Origin: Coprinus comatus
Taxonomy: Eukaryota > Basidiomycota > Agaricomycetes > Agaricales > Agaricaceae
NCBI GenBank assembly: GCA_034638255.1
Contig: JAWPGT010000084.1
Span: forward strand, 28,554 to 92,553
DNA length: 64,000 nucleotides
Direction: 5' to 3'
Shown piece by piece: positions 59,694-64,000 of the stretch. The stretch's first letter is position 1. Each line of letters opens with the position of its first letter. The position numbers and the translations under genes are program-made. A model generated the notes under the pieces. The model searched no databases and was not told the DNA's origin. It saw nothing but the letters and a program-made list of their open reading frames with translations.

Positions 59694-61727
59694 TCAATGT
59701 ATGCACCCTGGTAAACACAACATTCGAAGGTCGACCAAGCTTCCTGATAGAGAATCTGCCGAAGGGTGCCACCTTGGTACTTCCTGTTCATTAACATCGC
59801 CCCATTCAGTGAATATACTCTTCCTTGAAAGTATTTCGAGGTGAACATCCATCTTGTCTAATCGTTGTCGAGGATCTGCACCCCAGGTGTTGGGGTTGAG
59901 GTAGAACCAGATATTCTCCTTGTCGAGATACATTGTCTGTGCAATGAGCCTTGCTGTAGTAATGACCGAGCATGCAAGAATACATAAAGGTACCGCTTTA
60001 GCAAGTCCCCACCGAGGAAGAACATGTCTAAAATTCCACCAATGTAAAAGAATGCAACTACTTCCCGCAAGGAGACGAAATCCTGCCATCTCAACGTTGT
60101 GATATAGTGCGAAGGTGTCACGTCGTGGAATAACCTTGATTGCCGCCGTTTCAGGGCCTACGAGATTCAAAGCAGACTTGCCATTCACATCACATTGGAC
60201 CGGAATTGCAGTGACGAGCGGATCAAGTCTTTCGGTTCCCGGTTTTGGCAAAACAGGCTTTCCAAGCCAAGGGTGTCGAATCGGGGTAGATTTTGATGTT
60301 CCACCATATAAACTACAAACGGCTGCCAGGTTAGCAACATTATAATAACCTTGATTTAATTCCAAGAGCCATGAAAGGTCTGCCCAGCCATCTACACCTG
60401 GAAGGTCCCCCAGCAATGCACGTCGAAAAAGAAGACCATTCAGAGCTTGGCCAAGCTTAGTATGATGTTCATAGCCTCCGATGTCATCTCTACGGATCAC
60501 TTCGACTATCAAGGAATGAATGGAGGATTGTAGATTAAAAGAGGCGGTGTTCGGGGTATGCTTCATTATAGCGTGAAGATGGAGTAAGCCTTCCTCTTCT
60601 GCTTGATTCTGCATCTCTCGTCGGAAATGGTGGCCTGTTTTTGAGTAACACTGAAATTCCTCTGTATCTTCGCTGCGTCTAACCATCGACTCAACTTCGG
60701 GAGCGCTAAGGATTTCCCCAAGAGTGAAAAGACGTTTGCTCCAATTGCAAGACGGAGAGGTATGATGACAATCCAGGACATTACAAAATACCACCACCTT
60801 TGAGGCAGCAGCGAAAATATCAGCGAGGCGACCCAATTCCTTCCGTCGAATTTCTTCCAATTCCTCATCTTCAAGGGTCTCACCCTGCATGTTGAATAGG
60901 CATAACTCGTCAACCCATATATATTCGACCTTGGAAGTGAGTGGCAACGGTTGTACAAGGCTATCCTCAACGTGGGAGGGGGTCATCATGTAAGCTTTCA
61001 GCAAACATTCTGCAATCGCTCGTCGATCCCTGAGGCTAAACTCGGGTGGAGCATCATTGACAGGGTCTCGTGTCGTATGCCCGGCGGAGGTGAAAAACTT
61101 GTAAGCCCCTTTCATATGGTAACTTATTGCAATGTATGTAGGGATTGCGTTGGAATAGGGCAGTTGAGTCCATGTGACTACTCCGTCGTTCAGGTGGACT
61201 TTGAGGATGAACCTGGGTTGGTATCCAGTGGGACTATATTTGGCAGTGCTACCCGAGCCTGGAGAATTGACTAGAACGGATCTATGAGGATATGCTCTCT
61301 CATAGAACCAGGTGGTTTTCATGGCTTCAAGGATAGGGTGGGTAGGAAAGAAGAAGATGGTAATGGGGGAGAAAATGGTGGTTAAAACTACTTGAGAAAG
61401 GCCTCCGAACCAATGACGCCAAGTTCCATGGCGAGTACGAGAAAATAAGCCGCATCCTTCCACACCTATTTCCTCGCAGCCGAAACGCCTCCATAATTCA
61501 CGTTTGACGAAGTTGTTGATGACAATTTTCAACGAGTCGCGAATCATAGGGTACTTGTACAGGTTATAGGAAATGACTGCCAAAGGCACCCAACCCGAGG
61601 GTTTGAACGATGGAAAGAGGGCACTGTTTAGACTAGCAGAGTAATGCATGGACGCCGGATTCAAGGCTTGCGACATGCCAGGAGTCCACTGCGGATCACC
61701 GAAATTTAGGAGAGATTCAAAGTTCAT
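59694..61727 (-). CDS. HET-like protein with membrane segments
   Basis: One exon of 677 aa. The block YIAISYHMKGAYKFF (about 200-214), then VEYIWVDELCLFN (about 265-278) and RRKELGRLADIFAAASKVVV (about 295-315), follow the order of a HET (heterokaryon incompatibility) domain: the Y-AISY strand, the W-(I/V)-D-x-x-C motif, and the ELGRxADIF...A helix. Hydrophobic stretches near the N terminus (VVLTTIFSPITIFFF) and the C terminus (AVPLCILACSVITTARLIA) could be membrane segments. HET proteins trigger cell death or non-self responses in filamentous fungi; a role here is inference. The C terminus is uncertain, because another frame over 59507-59848 also reads like protein. Confidence 0.65.
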   Translation of the reverse strand: MNFESLLNFGDPQWTPGMSQALNPASMHYSASLNSALFPSFKPSGWVPLAVISYNLYKYPMIRDSLKIVINNFVKRELWRRFGCEEIGVEGCGLFSRTRHGTWRHWFGGLSQVVLTTIFSPITIFFFPTHPILEAMKTTWFYERAYPHRSVLVNSPGSGSTAKYSPTGYQPRFILKVHLNDGVVTWTQLPYSNAIPTYIAISYHMKGAYKFFTSAGHTTRDPVNDAPPEFSLRDRRAIAECLLKAYMMTPSHVEDSLVQPLPLTSKVEYIWVDELCLFNMQGETLEDEELEEIRRKELGRLADIFAAASKVVVFCNVLDCHHTSPSCNWSKRLFTLGEILSAPEVESMVRRSEDTEEFQCYSKTGHHFRREMQNQAEEEGLLHLHAIMKHTPNTASFNLQSSIHSLIVEVIRRDDIGGYEHHTKLGQALNGLLFRRALLGDLPGVDGWADLSWLLELNQGYYNVANLAAVCSLYGGTSKSTPIRHPWLGKPVLPKPGTERLDPLVTAIPVQCDVNGKSALNLVGPETAAIKVIPRRDTFALYHNVEMAGFRLLAGSSCILLHWWNFRHVLPRWGLAKAVPLCILACSVITTARLIAQTMYLDKENIWFYLNPNTWGADPRQRLDKMDVHLEILSRKSIFTEWGDVNEQEVPRWHPSADSLSGSLVDLRMLCLPGCIH

Positions 61728-62097
61728 CTAGGATTACCAGAAAGTTGAATACAGTTACTACTTTTCAACGGAGATACTAACCTTGATAACAGTACATACG
61801 ACTCAGGTAGGAGGTTTTGGGTAGGAGTGTTACTGTACGTACACTTTCCCGGCCCTTTAAAAGGAGCGATGATATATATAATTCCGAGAGCTGTTCATTG
61901 CTACTACTGCGGTGGAGTAGGATGGCCGGGAGGTATCACAAGAAGATCAGAAGTCGAAGTTACTGTCATGTAGAATGCATATATGCACTGTACTGTTAAG
62001 CTCATGTGGGCAGCTCATGTTGTCTTCCAAGCAGTTACTTCCTAAGCTTATACATGTTTCACTCCAGTGACCATAGAATCTTGTGTTTGAGCGTCTG

Positions 62098-62262
62098 CTA
62101 TGGCTCAGTGGATTGGTTAACGTTGTGAAAGATCAATCCTTATCTTGAAAGGCTGTGCACTAATATTAAATTTCCCTCACGTCTTCAACATGTTCAAGTG
62201 AAATGTTGTACTACGTATATGTGAGCGTTTGGTACTATGAACGAATAGAAGTGTTGATGACC
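62098..62262 (+). repeat. Diverged tandem repeat, copy 1
   Basis: It matches 62330-62480 plus 62732-62750 through blocks CTATGG, TGGTTGGCGTTGTG-like, TTGATGCCTT-like, GAAAGGCTGTG, ATATTAAATTTCCCTCACG, GTCTTCAA and GAATAGAAGTGTTGATG. Confidence 0.65.
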
Positions 62263-62329
62263 GCAATTGGTACAATAATAAGTGCTGCCTGATTCGATAA
62301 CCTTGTCCTTGAGCTTCATCCGGAGTTCT

Positions 62330-62750
62330 TCTATGGGTCTGGACTGGTTGGCGTTGTGGAGGATTGATGCCTTGTCATGAAAGGCTGTGTTTGGATATTA
62401 AATTTCCCTCACGGCCCAGTCACGTCTTCAATGTGTTGTGAAAGGTGATCCTGAATATATATAGAGTCGTTTGGTGCTAATTTTGGCAGTGCGCAACTCA
62501 TCGGCGGAAGAGCAATATCTTTCTGAGGGTCTTTCATGTCGATAAAAAGACATGAAAGACATGTAAGGCTCTTGTCTTTGAAAAAAGACCAGTAAAAGAC
62601 ATTAAAGAAGGCATGAAAATAGTCCGAGGTCTTTTTGCAAGACCCTCCAAAAGATCCTTCTAGGGAATCTTTTTCGTGATCTTGATTCATATTATTCTCC
62701 CCCAATGCCACCGGACCCTACACTTCTATTCGGAATAGAAGTGTTGATGG
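62330..62750 (+). repeat. Diverged tandem repeat, copy 2, interrupted
   Basis: The same block order as 62098-62262, but split by about 255 bp (62477-62731) just before the final GAATAGAAGTGTTGATG block. Confidence 0.6.
62477..62731. mobile_element. Possible short non-coding insertion in a repeat
   Basis: Extra sequence inside repeat copy 2, absent from copy 1. It is dense in AAAGAC/GTCTTT words in both orientations and can fold on itself. No clear terminal inverted repeats or target duplication were found, so the class is unknown. Confidence 0.3.
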
Positions 62751-62874
62751 TTCACATATTACTACTGCGATGAATACTGGATGAATATGAACCTTTTAAA
62801 GTGGACGCATCGTAACAGAAGAAGTAGCAGGTACTAGAGTTAATTCAAGTTGCCTTCTGGACCCAATGTTCACT

Positions 62875-63125
62875 AGTACTATCATCCATCAGATGTTCGT
62901 ATTCCACACTTGTTCGTATTGCTGGTTTTTATGGTGCTTCCCTCGATAAAATTATATTGCATCTTCATATATCAATACTTCTTATTGTTGTGTACTGCTC
63001 CATGTTCTTTTTTATGCAAGATTCAACGAGCTAAGAGGTTGACTTTTATGGGTATCGTCACGCTTGCCGAGACACGGCAAAGCGGTAGTTGAATTTGTTG
63101 ATGAGAACAATGATGATGTCAACAC
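62875..63125 (+). repeat. Truncated, diverged relative of the 9092-9460 element
   Basis: It begins TACTATCAT...CAGATGTTCGT...TTGTTCGTATT like the left arm, and shares the interior block GACTTTTxGGTAT-TGTCAC-CTTGCCGAG-CGGCA-AGCGG in the same order and spacing. The right inverted repeat is missing. Confidence 0.6.
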
Positions 63126-63787
63126 CAAGTGCCAGTTCGCGTCATGTACGCTCATGTATACCACTGCGTGGGTGACTCGATAATCTAACTGGATTATTGA
63201 AGACATACCTAAACTTTACTCTGAGACCCACACTCATGAGTAAAGTAAAGCTTGGATAAATACTCGCTAGTACTTGATAATCTGTGTGGATTACCAAGTC
63301 ACTGGCACAGTACGTACTTCGTACTCTTTCGTATAGACCCCTTCCCAGTCCACGTGCCGCTCCTTATATAAGCGACTTGTAAACAAGGGCTTGTCACGTC
63401 AGCGGACTGGCACAACTTGTGTGTGGCTTTATTTGTCCTGGAGCTTCCACTAACCCGTGTGAAATGCACAAACAGCGACCATCATGCGCACCCTATCCAA
63501 ATTCGGAAGTTACACAATTGGGAAGGCGGGGGCAGGGCGGGGGGGTCATCCCGACACATGAGGAAACAGGAAGTTGTGTATTAAATAAGTAGACACATGC
63601 TTTTCACACCACTATCGTATTTACCCCGGGTCAGTGCCACTCTCAATCCTTAAAGTGCTACAACTCTGACAACTCATGAATGAATGGAAGTTAACATTGG
63701 AGCTTGATCACACACCATATACAGATCATGGAACATTGCTCATATGTGATATATACAAATGATGAGTTTGGTAATTTTGGTTCCTTA

Positions 63788-64000
63788 TCAGTTCCTATCC
63801 TTTGCTCGCACAGACTCGCTGCCTCCGCCAGCTCGTGTGTGCTCGCCGCCCGATGCCTGAAAGGTCAAAGTGGCATACCACAAGGCTTGTTCAAAATTCA
63901 TCTCACTCTCATTCAACCATACTCCAGTCCACCTTTGAACAAGGCCTTCAGTGCTAAACACTCTTGTAGGAGTAGGAAGTATTTCAGTCAGTCGCAATTT
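63788..64000 (-). CDS. Possible partial terminal exon at the window edge
   Basis: A minus frame is open from the right edge to a stop at 63788 (about 70 residues, with SEMNFEQALWYATLTFQASG). No domain is recognised; it may be chance or the last exon of a gene outside the window. Confidence 0.2.
   Translation of the reverse strand, partial: KLRLTEILPTPTRVFSTEGLVQRWTGVWLNESEMNFEQALWYATLTFQASGGEHTRAGGGSESVRAKDRN

Larger units (their letters stand above)
61728..63787. other. Repeat-rich right-end region
   Basis: No gene is visible. It carries diverged tandem repeats (62098-62480) and a truncated relative of the 9-kb inverted-repeat element (62875-63125), plus an insertion at about 62477-62731. 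Confidence 0.5.

Noticed and set aside
62409..62711. Minus frame of 100 codons in the repeat insertion
   Set aside because: It comes from AAAGAC-rich sequence and is not protein-like over its length.

Overview
The window is nuclear DNA from a filamentous basidiomycete, most likely an Agaricomycete (mushroom-forming fungus). The reasons are: almost every gene is cut by many GT-AG introns of about 45-70 nt; there is a Plavaka-type DNA transposon; there are tyrosine-kinase-like kinases carrying an HGDLKP catalytic loop, a CYP63-like P450, a helical/EF-hand/ZZ multidomain protein and a HET-like protein, all typical of that class. Gene models were built by hand from splice sites and reading-frame phase; exon coordinates are in the entries.

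Layout. 0.8-5 kb: a membrane protein and a disordered protein (both -), then DNA polymerase epsilon subunit Dpb4/POLE3 (+), which has a 7-nt microexon. 6-16 kb: three paralogous HGD-type kinases (6144-7626 +, 9590-11023 +, 14631-15975 -) around the mitochondrial elongation factor G gene (11465-14425 +), with a short TA-flanked inverted-repeat element at 9092-9460. 16-18.7 kb is gene-poor.

18.7-35.7 kb is a transposon island. First comes a complete Ty3/gypsy chromovirus-type LTR retrotransposon on the minus strand (18705-26965), with 5-bp target duplications AAAGG, LTRs that differ at three places, a likely self-priming primer-binding site, gag, pol with a chromodomain, and an unusual third ORF with two zinc knuckles that runs through the polypurine tract into the 3' LTR. 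Its coding frames are broken by single-base homopolymer indels and one stop. Beside it (27108-35671) is an apparently intact two-gene Plavaka DNA transposon: a 13-exon transposase (-) and a divergent 15-exon partner gene (+), bounded by imperfect inverted repeats.

37.2-64 kb returns to host genes: a 14-exon helical/EF-hand/double-ZZ protein (-), epsin (ENTH, -), a zinc-binding small protein (+), an F-box protein (+) followed by a decayed paralogue, a CYP63-like P450 with one frameshift (-), a small conserved-looking protein (-), a HET-like protein (-), and a repeat-rich right end with diverged tandem repeats and a second, truncated copy of the 9-kb inverted-repeat element.

Housekeeping functions (replication, mitochondrial translation, endocytosis) are thus mixed with expanded, fast-evolving families (HGD kinases, ZZ/EF-hand protein, HET-like protein, F-box protein, P450) and young mobile DNA. 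The most unusual items are the extra zinc-knuckle ORF and self-priming site of the LTR element, and the complete Plavaka element with its partner gene.
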